Positions 54,560-62,768 of a DNA stretch of 64,000 bases are shown one piece after another. Below the pieces are notes generated by a model. It ran no database searches, had not been told where the DNA came from, and was given only the letters and a program-made list of their open reading frames with translations. This DNA is from Oribacterium sp. oral taxon 078 str. F0262 (GTDB lineage Bacteria > Bacillota > Clostridia > Lachnospirales > Lachnospiraceae): assembly GCF_000160135.1 (NCBI RefSeq), contig NZ_GG729937.1:28891-92890 (forward strand), read 5' to 3'. Each line of letters starts with the position of its first letter. Within the stretch, counting starts at the first letter, position 1. A program made the position numbers and the translations under genes.

Positions 54560-54685
54560 AAAGCCAAAGCCCATATATCCTCCCGACGGAGGCGGCCGCC
54601 AACGATCTCCGCCGCAAAGCCGGACCATAAAACCAAACTGTATCTATCCGCCAAACCAAAGCACATATATCCGTCCGGCGAAGAC
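54560..54685. repeat. short direct repeat upstream of guaD
   Basis: CCAAAGCCCATATATCC near 54564 is repeated as CCAAAGCACATATATCC near 54655, in the gap between guaD and the permease terminator. The role is unknown. Confidence 0.5.
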
Positions 54686-54700
54686 AGCTGCCACTATAGA

Positions 54701-54727
54701 GAAAAGGGCAGTCCTCTCGGACCGCCC
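54701..54727 (-). terminator. terminator after the NCS2 permease
   Basis: On the minus strand GGGCGGTCC / GGACTGCCC (54719-54727 with 54706-54714, one G-U pair), tetraloop, then TTTTC. It lies 54 bases after the permease stop and separates it from guaD. Confidence 0.8.
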
Positions 54728-54780
54728 TCCCTGTCGTCGCCGTTTCACGAGGAATCCGCCGGTAAACCGGCCTCCCCTGC

Positions 54781-56139
54781 CTACAGGAACACGTACTTCA
54801 GAATGAAAACGATCGATAGAACATACATCAGCGGCGTGACCTCCTTCCCCTTCCCCATCAGGAGATGAAGCAGCGAATAGCTGATGATTCCAAAGGCGAT
54901 CCCCTCGGAGATCGAATACATAAAGGCCATCGCGCAGATGCAGATAAAGGCCGGAATCGTGCAGAGCGCATCCTCCCAGTCGATCTTCGCGACCTGCTGC
55001 ATCATGAAAAATCCGACGATGATGAGAGCGGGGGCCGTCGCAAAGGACGGGATCGCGAGAAAGATCGGGGAGAAGAAGAGGGAGAGGGCAAAGAGAGCTC
55101 CCGCCACCACGGCCGTAAGTCCGGTGCGCCCGCCCTCCGCGATCCCCGAGGAGGACTCCACGAAGGTCGTTATGGTGGAGGTCCCCAGGCAGGCTCCCGC
55201 CGTCGTTCCGATCGCGTCCGCAAAAAGCGCCCCCTTGATGCCCGGAAGCTTTCCGTCCTGATCCAGCATATTCGCCTTGGAGGCGCAGCCGATCAGCGTC
55301 CCCAGAGTATCAAAGATATCCACAAAGAGAAAGGCGAAGACCACGACCAGAAAGTTGAGAGACAGAAGTCCGCTGAAATCCATCTTTAAAAGCGTCGGCG
55401 CAAGGGAAGAAGGCATGGAGAGGATGCCGGACGGGATCAAACTGAAGAATTTGAGCTCGGGATCCGGAACGTAGAGACCACTGAGCTCACAGAGCACGCC
55501 GAGGAGCCAGGTGATCAGAATCCCCAGAAGGATATTTCCCTTGACATTTTTCAGGACCAGAAAAGCCGTGATCATCGTTCCGATCAGAGCAAGCAGCACC
55601 GTAATTCCCTCCGTGTGGAAGGTCCCCCCCGTCAGCGCCCCGTGGAAGGAAAACATCGTGACCAGCGTAGCGCCGTCCACGACGATATGCGCGTTCTGCA
55701 GCCCGATAAAGGTGATGAAAAGCCCGATTCCGACGGAGACCGCGATCTTCAGTGTCTTCGGAATCGCGTTGAAGATCGCTTCCCGCACATTGGTGACGGA
55801 GAGTACGATGAAGATCAGCCCTTCCACGAATACCGCGGCCAGCGCGACCTCCCAGCTGTAGCCCATTCCCATCACCACCGTATAGGCGAAGTAGGCATTG
55901 AGCCCCATCCCGGCGGAGAGCACAAAGGGCAGATTGGCAAGCAGCGCCATGCAGAAGGATGCCAGCGCGGAGGCCAGGGCCGTCGCGGTGAAAACCGCTC
56001 CCGCATCCATCCCCGTCTCCTTCAGGATGCTGGGATTGACCGCCAGGATATAAGCCATCGTCATAAAGGTCGTAACACCCGCTATGAGCTCTGTCTTTAC
56101 ATCCGTCTTGTTTTCTTTCAGCTTAAAGAATTTTTCCAT
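54781..56139 (-). CDS. NCS2 family purine permease (AzgA/PbuG type)
   Basis: A 452-residue permease of the hypoxanthine/guanine/adenine branch. The start FKLKENKTDVKTELIAGVTTFMTMAYILAVNP and the later VDIFDTLGTLIGCASKANMLDQDGKLPGIKGALFADAIGTTAGACLGTSTITTFVESSSGI-type region (roughly 270-330) are diagnostic. It has about 12-14 membrane segments. It imports purine bases for Ade (divergent) and GuaD (downstream). A promoter with an embedded palindrome lies at 56246-56274. Confidence 0.95.
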   Translation of the reverse strand: MEKFFKLKENKTDVKTELIAGVTTFMTMAYILAVNPSILKETGMDAGAVFTATALASALASFCMALLANLPFVLSAGMGLNAYFAYTVVMGMGYSWEVALAAVFVEGLIFIVLSVTNVREAIFNAIPKTLKIAVSVGIGLFITFIGLQNAHIVVDGATLVTMFSFHGALTGGTFHTEGITVLLALIGTMITAFLVLKNVKGNILLGILITWLLGVLCELSGLYVPDPELKFFSLIPSGILSMPSSLAPTLLKMDFSGLLSLNFLVVVFAFLFVDIFDTLGTLIGCASKANMLDQDGKLPGIKGALFADAIGTTAGACLGTSTITTFVESSSGIAEGGRTGLTAVVAGALFALSLFFSPIFLAIPSFATAPALIIVGFFMMQQVAKIDWEDALCTIPAFICICAMAFMYSISEGIAFGIISYSLLHLLMGKGKEVTPLMYVLSIVFILKYVFL

Positions 56140-56245
56140 TTTGTCGTCCCCTTTTGAAATAGATCATCCCTTCTTGATTGCCGGCGGTACCGACTCCACG
56201 ACATGTTCATACCGCCCGCTGGTGTCCCGAATTATTTGTATAAAA

Positions 56246-56274
56246 ATACTAGCATATTTTTAAAAAATATGCAA
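56246..56274 (-). promoter_or_regulatory. permease promoter with palindromic operator in the spacer
   Basis: On the minus strand TTGCAT (56269-56274), 17-base spacer, TAGTAT (56246-56251). The spacer is almost wholly filled by a palindrome with perfect 10-bp arms GCATATTTTT (56252-56261) and AAAAATATGC (56263-56272) around one base. A repressor bound here would block RNA polymerase. The gap also holds a 7-bp stem GGCGGTA/TACCGCC (56183-56189, 56210-56216) in the permease leader. Confidence 0.6.
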
Positions 56275-56410
56275 TAATATTTCTAAATATTTTTATATGC
56301 ACCTAAAAAACTTTTTGAATTGCAGATTCAGTCTCGTTCATCCGCATCGGATCACGCACCGGATCACCGGATTATCGGAAGGAAAGATCATCGGAAGGAA
56401 AGGAGAGAAG

Positions 56411-58126
56411 ATGAATGTACAGCGCTATCGGAAAATCGCGAGAGTGACGCTGGGAAGGTCCCCGGCGGACCTCGTACTGAAAAACGGAAGAATTCTGAAT
56501 GTATTCAGCGGGGAGATACTCCCGGCCTCCATCGCGATCAAGGACGGTCTCATCGCCGGCACGGGGGAGGACTTCTTCGGAAAGGAAGAGAGAGATCTCG
56601 AGGGGAGATTTGTCGTCCCGGGCTTCATCGACGCCCATCTCCACCTGGAGTCCACCATGGTATCGCCGAACGAGCTGGTGAGCACCGCCGCGCGCTTTGG
56701 CACCACCTGCTTCATCGTCGATCCCCACGAGGCCGCGAATGTGAGCGGCGCGGACGGCATCAACTATATCCTGAACCAGACCTCCCACTCCCCCGCAAAC
56801 GTCTATGTCATGCTGCCCTCCTGCGTCCCGGCCACGAAGCTGGATGACAACGGAGCGGAATTCAGTGCGGAGGAGATGCGGCAATACGTCCATCACCCGA
56901 GGGTTCTCGGGCTCGGAGAGGTCATGGACAACCCTTCCGTGATCTCCGGAGACAAGGCGATGTTCGCAAAGCTCTGCCTCTTCGAAAAGATGATGATCGA
57001 CGGCCACGCCCCCTTCCTTCCGGAGCGGGAGCTGAGCGCCTACGCGCTCGCGGGCATCCGGAGCGACCACGAAGCCACGAGCTTCGACTACGCGAGAGAG
57101 GAGATCCGGAGGGGGATCCACGTCCATATCCGGGAGGGAAGCGCCGCCCACAATCTCCGCGCCATCGTGGAGGGAATCCTGGAGAGCGGCTGCAATACGG
57201 AAAACTTCTCCTTCTGCACCGATGACAAGCACATCGAGGACATCCTGAGAGAGGGCCATATCAGCTACAATATCCGCCTCGCGATCTCCCTGGGGCTCGA
57301 TCCGGTCAAAGCCTACCAGATGGCGAGCATCAATACGGCGCGCCTCTACGGCCTCCGTCAGCTCGGGGCGATAGCCCCCGGCTATCAGGCAGATCTCGTC
57401 GTTCTGGACTCCCTGGAGGAGGTCTCCGTCTCCTCCGTCTATTTCAAAGGCGAGCTCCTGAGATCCGACGCCGAGCTCCGCATCCGCTCCTGTCCGGTCA
57501 GCCTCCGCCACAGCGTACACCTCGATCCCGTGAGCCCGAAGAGCTTCCTGCTTCCGATCCGCCTGGATGAAACGCCCGTGATCACATTAAACCCCGGCGA
57601 GATCACCACCACAGAGGAGAGCGCCGCCCTGGAAAAGTGCCGGAACTTCCAGCCCGAGCTCTGTCCGGGCTATCTGAAGATCGCCTCCGTGGAGCGGCAT
57701 AAAAACAGCGGAAAAATCGGCTGCGCCGTGGCAAAGGGCTATGGGCTCCGCGGCGGAGCGGTCGCAAGCTCCGTCTCCCACGACTCCCACAACATCCTCG
57801 TGATCGGGGACAGCGACGAGGCGATGGCGATGGCCGTCAACGAACTGATCCGCGTCCAGGGCGGCTATACCCTGGTCTATAACGGAGCGGTCTATGATAC
57901 CCTCCCCCTTCCCATCATGGGACTGATGAGCGATGAGGGCTACGAGGAGGTCGACCGCCACCTGCAGCACATGAAAAAGAAGGCACATGAAATGGGCGTG
58001 CCGGAAGGGGTGGACCCCTTCATCACACTCTCCTTCCTCTCCCTCCCGGTCATTCCGGAGCTCCGCATCACCCCGCGCGGGCTCTGCCAGGTGGGAGAAA
58101 ACGGCCCGAAGCTTTTAAAGCTCTAA
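56411..58126 (+). CDS. ade: adenine deaminase
   Basis: A 571-residue metal-dependent deaminase making hypoxanthine from adenine. Motifs are GFIDAHLHLESTMVSP, FIVDPHEAANVSG, LGLGEVMDNPSV and NFSFCTDDKHIEDI, plus the C-terminal KIGCAVAKGYGLRGGAVASSVSHDSHNI-type domain of bacterial Ade. The ATG at 56411 follows AAAGGAGAG; the frame opens earlier but without conservation. It is divergent from the purine permease. Confidence 0.97.
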   Translation: MNVQRYRKIARVTLGRSPADLVLKNGRILNVFSGEILPASIAIKDGLIAGTGEDFFGKEERDLEGRFVVPGFIDAHLHLESTMVSPNELVSTAARFGTTCFIVDPHEAANVSGADGINYILNQTSHSPANVYVMLPSCVPATKLDDNGAEFSAEEMRQYVHHPRVLGLGEVMDNPSVISGDKAMFAKLCLFEKMMIDGHAPFLPERELSAYALAGIRSDHEATSFDYAREEIRRGIHVHIREGSAAHNLRAIVEGILESGCNTENFSFCTDDKHIEDILREGHISYNIRLAISLGLDPVKAYQMASINTARLYGLRQLGAIAPGYQADLVVLDSLEEVSVSSVYFKGELLRSDAELRIRSCPVSLRHSVHLDPVSPKSFLLPIRLDETPVITLNPGEITTTEESAALEKCRNFQPELCPGYLKIASVERHKNSGKIGCAVAKGYGLRGGAVASSVSHDSHNILVIGDSDEAMAMAVNELIRVQGGYTLVYNGAVYDTLPLPIMGLMSDEGYEEVDRHLQHMKKKAHEMGVPEGVDPFITLSFLSLPVIPELRITPRGLCQVGENGPKLLKL

Positions 58127-58179
58127 CCTGAAAATACCCGCAATTTCGAAAATATCGAAGGCGGACAATCGAGTAAATC

Positions 58180-58340
58180 GAGCGGAAGGGGGTGATTAAC
58201 CCCCTTCCGCTCACAGCACCGTATGTAATTCTCGTATACGGCGCTTTCGATAATTGAACGCTTAGAAACGTGCGCCGCCAGGCGAAAGAGAGAAAGGACG
58301 GGGGCCGCGCTGTTTTCCGCGGCCCCCGCCCTTTCTCTCT
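58180..58340. terminator. tandem hairpins between ade and hsp20
   Basis: First a 13-bp stem GAGCGGAAGGGGG (58180-58192 with 58200-58212) without a T-run. Then a longer stem of about 20 bp with one mismatch (58287-58309 with 58318-58340; core GGGGGCCGCG) bounded by T/C-rich sequence on both strands, probably a bidirectional terminator. The 295-base gap holds no gene. Confidence 0.65.
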
Positions 58341-58421
58341 ATCTCATCCGCACTTTGATTCTCTTCGCCTGCGGTCTTTGCGAAGGAGAGCTCCCGCTCC
58401 CTCTTTCATCAGGAGAGTAAA

Positions 58422-58865
58422 TCAGGAAATCTCGATGTAGCGGCGCTCGGGGAGCTTCTTCTCCTCTTCCTTCTTCGGAATCTCCAGCCGAAGGACCCCA
58501 TCCTCATACTTCGCCTTGATATCCTCTTCCTTTAACTGCTCTCCGACGAAGAAGCTTCTCTGCACAGAGCCCGCATAGCGCTCCTGGCGGATCATCCTGC
58601 CCTTCTCGTCCTTTTGCTCCTTCTCCTCATTTTTCTCCGCTGAGATCGTGAGATATCCGTCCTTCAGCTCAAGCTTCAGCTCATCCTTCCGATAGCCCGG
58701 AAGATCTATCGCAAGCTGATAGCCCTTCTCGTCCTCCCGGATATCCGTCTTCATCAGGTTCTTCGCCCTCTTTCCATAGAGAGCCTTCGGGGCAAAGCCC
58801 TGATCGAGATCCCGGAAGAAATCGTCAAACATATCTGATCCAAAAATACTCGGCATGTACATCAT
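58422..58865 (-). CDS. Hsp20/alpha-crystallin small heat-shock protein
   Basis: A 147-residue chaperone. The alpha-crystallin domain covers about 40-140, with DIREDEKGYQLAIDLPGYRKDELKLELKDGYLTISAE and the final GVLRLEIPKKEE (I-x-I/V-like element). The N-terminal MPSIFGSDMFDDFFRD is typical of clostridial Hsp18. The start follows AAAGGAGG. It is transcribed from a promoter overlapping a CIRCE element, so HrcA control is expected. Confidence 0.96.
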   Translation of the reverse strand: MMYMPSIFGSDMFDDFFRDLDQGFAPKALYGKRAKNLMKTDIREDEKGYQLAIDLPGYRKDELKLELKDGYLTISAEKNEEKEQKDEKGRMIRQERYAGSVQRSFFVGEQLKEEDIKAKYEDGVLRLEIPKKEEEKKLPERRYIEIS

Positions 58866-58941
58866 AGCAAAACCTCCTTTATCTGAAATCCATTTCCATC
58901 GCTATTGCTATTGCTATTGCTTCTTTTCCCTTACATCTGAT

Positions 58942-58984
58942 GTTATAGCATATGTTGTTAGCACTGTCAAGCAATGAGTGCTAA
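58942..58984 (-). promoter_or_regulatory. hsp20 promoter overlapping a CIRCE (HrcA) operator
   Basis: The CIRCE inverted repeat has left arm TTAGCACTG (58958-58966), a 9-base spacer and right arm GAGTGCTAA (58976-58984); only one base of the left arm departs from TTAGCACTC. On the minus strand a consensus -35 TTGACA (58965-58970) sits in the CIRCE, with 17 bases to the -10 TATAAC (58942-58947). HrcA binding would occlude the promoter. Confidence 0.92.
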
Positions 58985-59009
58985 TAAAATTGTGAAAAAT
59001 ATGTGTCCC

Positions 59010-59048
59010 AAAAAGGCGCCTCCCCGATCTCCGGGGAAGCGCCTTTTT
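59010..59048 (-). terminator. bidirectional terminator after gpmA
   Basis: A stem AAAAAGGCGC/GCGCCTTTTT, extended by TCCCCG/CGGGGA after a one-base mismatch, lies 48 bases after the gpmA stop, with T5 on both strands. A direct repeat TTCTCAGTTCTC occurs twice just before the gpmA stop (about 59073-59098). Confidence 0.88.
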
Positions 59049-59096
59049 ACTTGTCCAAAACGAGAAGGCCGGTTCTCAGTTCTCGATTCTCAGTTC

Positions 59097-59843
59097 TCAC
59101 TTCGCCTTTCCCTGGGCGGCGACAGCCTTCATCTTTGCCGCGATCGCCTCCTGATCTCCGAGATAATACTTTTCGATGACCTTTCCCTCATCGTCGAGAC
59201 GATAGACCAGCGGCGTGCCGGTCGGGACATTGACAGAGACGATCTCCTCCTCCGTCAGCTTCTCAAAGTACATGATGAGCGCCCGGAGAGAGTTCCCGTG
59301 CGCTGCGATCAGCACTCTCTTTCCGCAGCGCATCTCCGGAAGGATCTCCTTCTCATAGTAGGGAACCACTCTCGCAACCGTATCCTTCAGGCTCTCCGTA
59401 AGCGGAAGGTTTTCGGGCTTCACCCCGCGGTACTGCTCCTGCAGCTTCGGGCTCCTCTTGTCCTCCGGATCCAGCACCGGCGGCTTCACATCGAAGGAGC
59501 GCCTCCAGATCCTGACCTGCTCCTCTCCGTATTTTTCCGCGGTCTCCGACTTATTGAGGCCCTGCAGAGCGCCGTAGTGGCGCTCATTCAGCTTCCAGCT
59601 CTTCTGCACCGGAAGCCAGACCCGGTCCATATTGTCCAGGACATGGTTCAAGGTGTGAATCGCCCTCTTCAGATAGGAGGTATAGCAAAGGTCAAAGTCA
59701 AAGCCGCTCTCTCTGAGAAGCCTGCCCGCGCTCTTTGCCTCGGAGATCCCCTTCTCCGTGAGATCCACATCCGTCCATCCCGTGAAGCGGTTCTCCAGAT
59801 TCCACTCGCTCTCCCCATGCCGTATCAAAACCAATGTGTGCAT
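59097..59843 (-). CDS. gpmA: 2,3-bisphosphoglycerate-dependent phosphoglycerate mutase
   Basis: A 248-residue histidine-phosphatase-fold glycolytic enzyme. Catalytic His is in [20 protein letters not shown], acid Glu in [14 protein letters not shown], and the second His in [12 protein letters not shown]. It interconverts 3- and 2-phosphoglycerate. It follows the nuclease gene by 12 bases and probably shares its transcript. Confidence 0.97.
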   Translation of the reverse strand: MHTLVLIRHGESEWNLENRFTGWTDVDLTEKGISEAKSAGRLLRESGFDFDLCYTSYLKRAIHTLNHVLDNMDRVWLPVQKSWKLNERHYGALQGLNKSETAEKYGEEQVRIWRRSFDVKPPVLDPEDKRSPKLQEQYRGVKPENLPLTESLKDTVARVVPYYEKEILPEMRCGKRVLIAAHGNSLRALIMYFEKLTEEEIVSVNVPTGTPLVYRLDDEGKVIEKYYLGDQEAIAAKMKAVAAQGKAK

Positions 59844-59855
59844 ACTGCTCCTTTC

Positions 59856-60737
59856 TTATCCTTCCGCTCTGCGGCTGTCCCCCGTCGCATAATCGATTAT
59901 GATCCCGGGCTGAACATTGTAGACGAAAGCATTAAAACAGACCCCTTCTCCCTCATCCTCCGAAGAATAGGCCTCCATGAGAACCCCCCTCGCCACAAGC
60001 TCCTCCCCGAGAAAGACCGGCGTCACACGAAAAAGCACGTGACGGCCGCTCGATTTCACATAGTCGGAAATCCTGCGCTCGTAGGGAAGCATTCCCTCCA
60101 CATTCATATACCGGGTCCCGGTGATCAGATTCTGCGGATTGGCATTCTCCCCGGTGAGCTGGTAGGCGAGAAGATGGCAGCGGTTGTAGAGATATCGGTC
60201 CCCTATGAGATCGTCGTAGCGCACCGTATGCCAGCCCGTGGGCTTTATCATGCCGATCGGCCCTCTCGGCTCATCCGGCATGAGATCCCTACCTACGTTG
60301 GCCATCGCCGGTCCGCATCTTCCGAGGGAATCCAGCGGGCTGTAATGCTCGTAGGACGAGGGGAGAAGATCCTCCTGAGCAAAATAGGGAAGACCGCCGT
60401 TGACCTCCGCAGAGGGAAGCCCCGCATAGGCCGGGAGCTCCTCATAGCGAAAGCTCCCCGCATCCTCCTCCCTCTGAGGAAGCGCTGCGGCGGATCTCCT
60501 CTCCGATGAGAGCGGGCCCTCCGTCTCTCCCGTCTGCCCGGAGTCCCCCGCGGAAAGGGAAGAAAGGGTGTATTCCGCCTCTTCGGAAAGCTCCGTCCTC
60601 CCTTCTCCCGCATGCTCCGCATGCAGTCTCTGCCAGGCGAAGGAAGCGAGAAGAAGGAGTAGAAGCTCCAGGATCAGGAGATTTCTCCGCCTCCCTCCGG
60701 GCCCTCCTCCTGTGCGCCGCTTCCTCTTCTCCATCAA
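59856..60737 (-). CDS. DNA/RNA non-specific endonuclease, membrane-anchored or secreted
   Basis: A 293-residue protein with an Arg/Lys/Gly-rich N-terminus, one membrane segment (about 20-36) and a Ser/Glu-rich linker to about residue 120. The nuclease domain carries RYLYNRCHLLAYQLTGENANPQNLITGTRYMN with the catalytic His in the NRCHL motif (normally DRGH), as in the clostridial EndA-like branch. It degrades nucleic acid at the cell surface and could release nucleotides for the purine catabolic genes nearby, although this link is speculative. Confidence 0.92.
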   Translation of the reverse strand: MMEKRKRRTGGGPGGRRRNLLILELLLLLLASFAWQRLHAEHAGEGRTELSEEAEYTLSSLSAGDSGQTGETEGPLSSERRSAAALPQREEDAGSFRYEELPAYAGLPSAEVNGGLPYFAQEDLLPSSYEHYSPLDSLGRCGPAMANVGRDLMPDEPRGPIGMIKPTGWHTVRYDDLIGDRYLYNRCHLLAYQLTGENANPQNLITGTRYMNVEGMLPYERRISDYVKSSGRHVLFRVTPVFLGEELVARGVLMEAYSSEDEGEGVCFNAFVYNVQPGIIIDYATGDSRRAEG

Positions 60738-60760
60738 AGCTCCCGCTCCGCTAAAAATAA

Positions 60761-61262
60761 GTCAAATGCCGGAACAGCCGCCCGTGTCTACACGGCGCCG
60801 GGATGGCTCACTCCTCTTCCGGTATAAGTCCCCGCGCTGCTACCGCAGCGCTGACAGGTATTCGCATTCCGGGCTCACGCCCTTCTTGCTCATACCTGTT
60901 GTCCCGTCAAATGCCGGAACAGCCGCCCGTGTCTACACGGCGCCGGAAGGGCTCACTCCTCTTCCGGTATAAGTCCCCGCGCTGCTCCCGCAGCGCTGAC
61001 AGGTATTCGCATTCCGGGCTCTCGCCCTCCTTGCTCATACCTGTTGTCCCGTCAAATGCCGGAACAGCCGCCCGTGTCTACACGGCGTCGGGATGACTCA
61101 CTCCTCTTCCGGTATAAGTCCCCGCGCTGCTCCCGCAGCGCTGACAGGTATTCGCATTCCGGGCTCTCGCCCTCCTTGCTCATACCTGTTGTCCCGTCAA
61201 ATGCCGGAACAGCCGCCCGTGTGTACACGGCGTCTGTTCCGGCGCTTGACGGGGACTTATAC
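60761..61262. repeat. 145-bp tandem repeat array (three copies plus a partial, inverted end)
   Basis: The unit starting GTCAAATGCCGGAACAG occurs at 60761, 60906, 61051 and, truncated, at 61196: an exact 145-base period with only a few substitutions. Each unit has a CCGTGT/ACACGG stem and a longer ACAGGTAT/ATACCTGT stem. The last copy is closed by an inverted fragment of the unit: 61193-61212 pairs with 61234-61253 (18 of 20) around the 14-bp palindrome CCGTGTGTACACGG (61217-61230). The period is not a multiple of 3, so open frames here are not conserved in frame and are not called. Confidence 0.95.
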
Positions 61263-61358
61263 AGTAAGGTACCATGAGTCTTACGATAAGTCAAACGCTC
61301 CAGGCTTCCCTTTCGGGCAGCGGAGTCATTCTATTTTTTCAGAAAGGGGCAAGTCTTC

Positions 61359-61646
61359 ATGAACTGCTTCGGATTGGCCATAGGCCTCGGATCCTTCCTT
61401 ATGATCGGTCTTTTCCACCCCATCGTCGTAAAGAGTGAATACTACTTCGGAAAGGGGATATGGCCCCTTTTTGCCATAGTCGGCATTTTCTCGCTCACCG
61501 CGTCCCTGCTCTGGAAGGATCTCCTCCTGAGCTCTCTCCTAGGCATTTTCGGAAGCAGCTGTCTTTGGAGTATCCGGGAGCTCTACGAGCAGGCACACAG
61601 AGTGAAAAAGGGATGGTTCCCCAAAAATCCGAAACGAAAGCGCTGA
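61359..61646 (+). CDS. DUF4491 family small membrane protein
   Basis: A 95-residue protein with about three membrane segments. MNCFGLAIGLGSFLMIGLFHPIVVK and SEYYFGKGIWPLFAIVGI match the DUF4491 family common in Lachnospiraceae and Bacteroidetes. Function is unknown. A GAAAGGGG site precedes the ATG, and the C-terminus is basic (KNPKRKR). It stands alone between the tandem repeats and a decayed mobile region. Confidence 0.85.
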   Translation: MNCFGLAIGLGSFLMIGLFHPIVVKSEYYFGKGIWPLFAIVGIFSLTASLLWKDLLLSSLLGIFGSSCLWSIRELYEQAHRVKKGWFPKNPKRKR

Positions 61647-62040
61647 TCCTCCTCTCCTCTCTCCCTTCCGTTTTTCCGCCGGACAAGGAAAGCGGAAGCG
61701 AGAAGGTTGCAGTCAGGCATCCTCACATTCCAGTTTTCGTGAGCCGCCTCGCTCATGTCCCAAACTCCGGCATCCTCATCTGGGATTCGCAAAAGGATGC
61801 GAAAACGCGTCCACGTCAGATTGTGAACGCACGAGTTCACAATCTCATTATCCGGAAAGCACTGATAAAATTTGCGGAAATACTGAAGATTTCTTTTGGG
61901 TCGATTGTATAATCAAGTTGAACATGTAGCATGAAAAGGGTACTGCCCTTATAATAATGTGAATTCCAGAATGGAAAAGAGCCAGCGGCTCAGCCTTTAG
62001 GTATAATGGTAATCACGACATCAACATAATACCAAGAAGA
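61647..62040. other. gene-free region with an inverted repeat
   Basis: No gene is seen. A perfect 11-bp inverted repeat AGATTGTGAAC (61818-61828) / GTTCACAATCT (61835-61845) with a 6-base loop has no T-run and may be a protein-binding site or a scar of mobile DNA. Confidence 0.4.
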
Positions 62041-62451
62041 TGGAAGGAACTGTTCTTCTGGCTTCCGATTGAGGAACTGATTCAGTCACGGCAGAAAGAA
62101 TACTACGATGCACTTGCTGCGGCTGATAAGCAAGCAGACAGCGCCGGATTTGTCGAATTGATACTTGAAATCATCAGAGATAGCCTGAAAAAAGTGACGC
62201 TTGTTGCTCGCTCCACCGTCCAAGATAGCGACCAAGTAAGCGACCAAGATAAAACTCCGACCGAGCGTCTGCTCTCCGTTCTCGGCAATGATACGCTTTC
62301 CGCAGCGGAGCTTATGGAGCGACTCGGTCTTTCACACAGACCGACCTTCCGTAAAAACTATCTGAATCCGGCTCTGGAACAGAATCTGATTGAACGCACG
62401 ATTCCCGACAAGCCGAACAGCAAGAATCAGAAGTATCGGAAACGCAAATAA
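62041..62451 (+). pseudogene. C-terminal remnant of a Fic family protein
   Basis: The frame encodes WKELFFWLPIEELIQSRQKEYY near the start, a characteristic post-motif helix region of Fic proteins, then FVELILEIIRDSLKK and a C-terminal winged-helix segment (ELMERLGLSHRPTFRKNYL). The catalytic HPFxxGNGR core and everything before it is missing, and no start codon with a ribosome site is seen, so it is a 3' fragment of an AMPylase-type gene. A weak terminator (GAGTGTC/GGCACTC, 62459-62475, then T6) follows. Confidence 0.8.
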
Positions 62452-62476
62452 CATTCCTGAGTGTCAGCAATGGCAC

Positions 62477-62590
62477 TCATTTTTTATTTCCAAACTGCGC
62501 CGCAATGTACTCATGGCTACAATACTTTCTGCGCTTGTCACCATAAACCGATATGCCCCTTCCGCAATGCTGGCAGGTGATAATGAAAAG
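62477..62590 (-). pseudogene. zinc-ribbon protein fragment cut by the IS element
   Basis: On the minus strand a frame ending in TGA (62477-62479) encodes TCQHCGRGISVYGDKRRKY followed by CSHEYIAAQFGNKK. The CxxC and the YCSHE region resemble the C-terminal zinc ribbons of small regulatory or transposition proteins. The frame is lost at the IS end near 62590, suggesting that IS insertion removed its 5' part. It is too short to be included as an intact gene. Confidence 0.55.
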
Positions 62591-62634
62591 AGGCTGTCGC
62601 AATAGAGTGTTGCGACAGCCCTCACGAATCGGTG

Positions 62635-62662
62635 AAAATCCGGCCTTGATGGCCGGATTTTT
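62635..62662 (-). terminator. terminator inside the IS end
   Basis: Stem AATCCGGCC (62637-62645) with GGCCGGATT (62651-62659), 5-base loop, T5 on the plus side and TTTT on the minus side: a bidirectional terminator between the transposase and the IS end. Confidence 0.75.
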
Positions 62663-62768
62663 CCGATTTCAGGTATGTTTTTTACATGTTTCTTGATTCG
62701 GCAAACGTCAACTAAAGCCGCTCATTGAATAAGCGCCTTCTCCTGATCTGTGTTTTGAATGGCCTTGA

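Noticed and set aside
56140..56296. Purine riboswitch in the second permease leader
   Set aside because: A 7-bp stem is present but the conserved loop sequences of purine aptamers are absent; the palindromic promoter explains regulation better.
59856..60737. Nuclease as part of a DNA-uptake competence system
   Set aside because: The domain is EndA-like but no competence genes are nearby; only a surface nuclease can be supported.
60761..61262. CRISPR array
   Set aside because: Units are 145 bases and nearly identical throughout with no variable spacers, and no cas genes are nearby.
60803..61362. Open frames within the tandem repeats as protein-coding genes
   Set aside because: The 145-base period shifts frame at every copy, and the frames have no ribosome site; they arise from the repeats.
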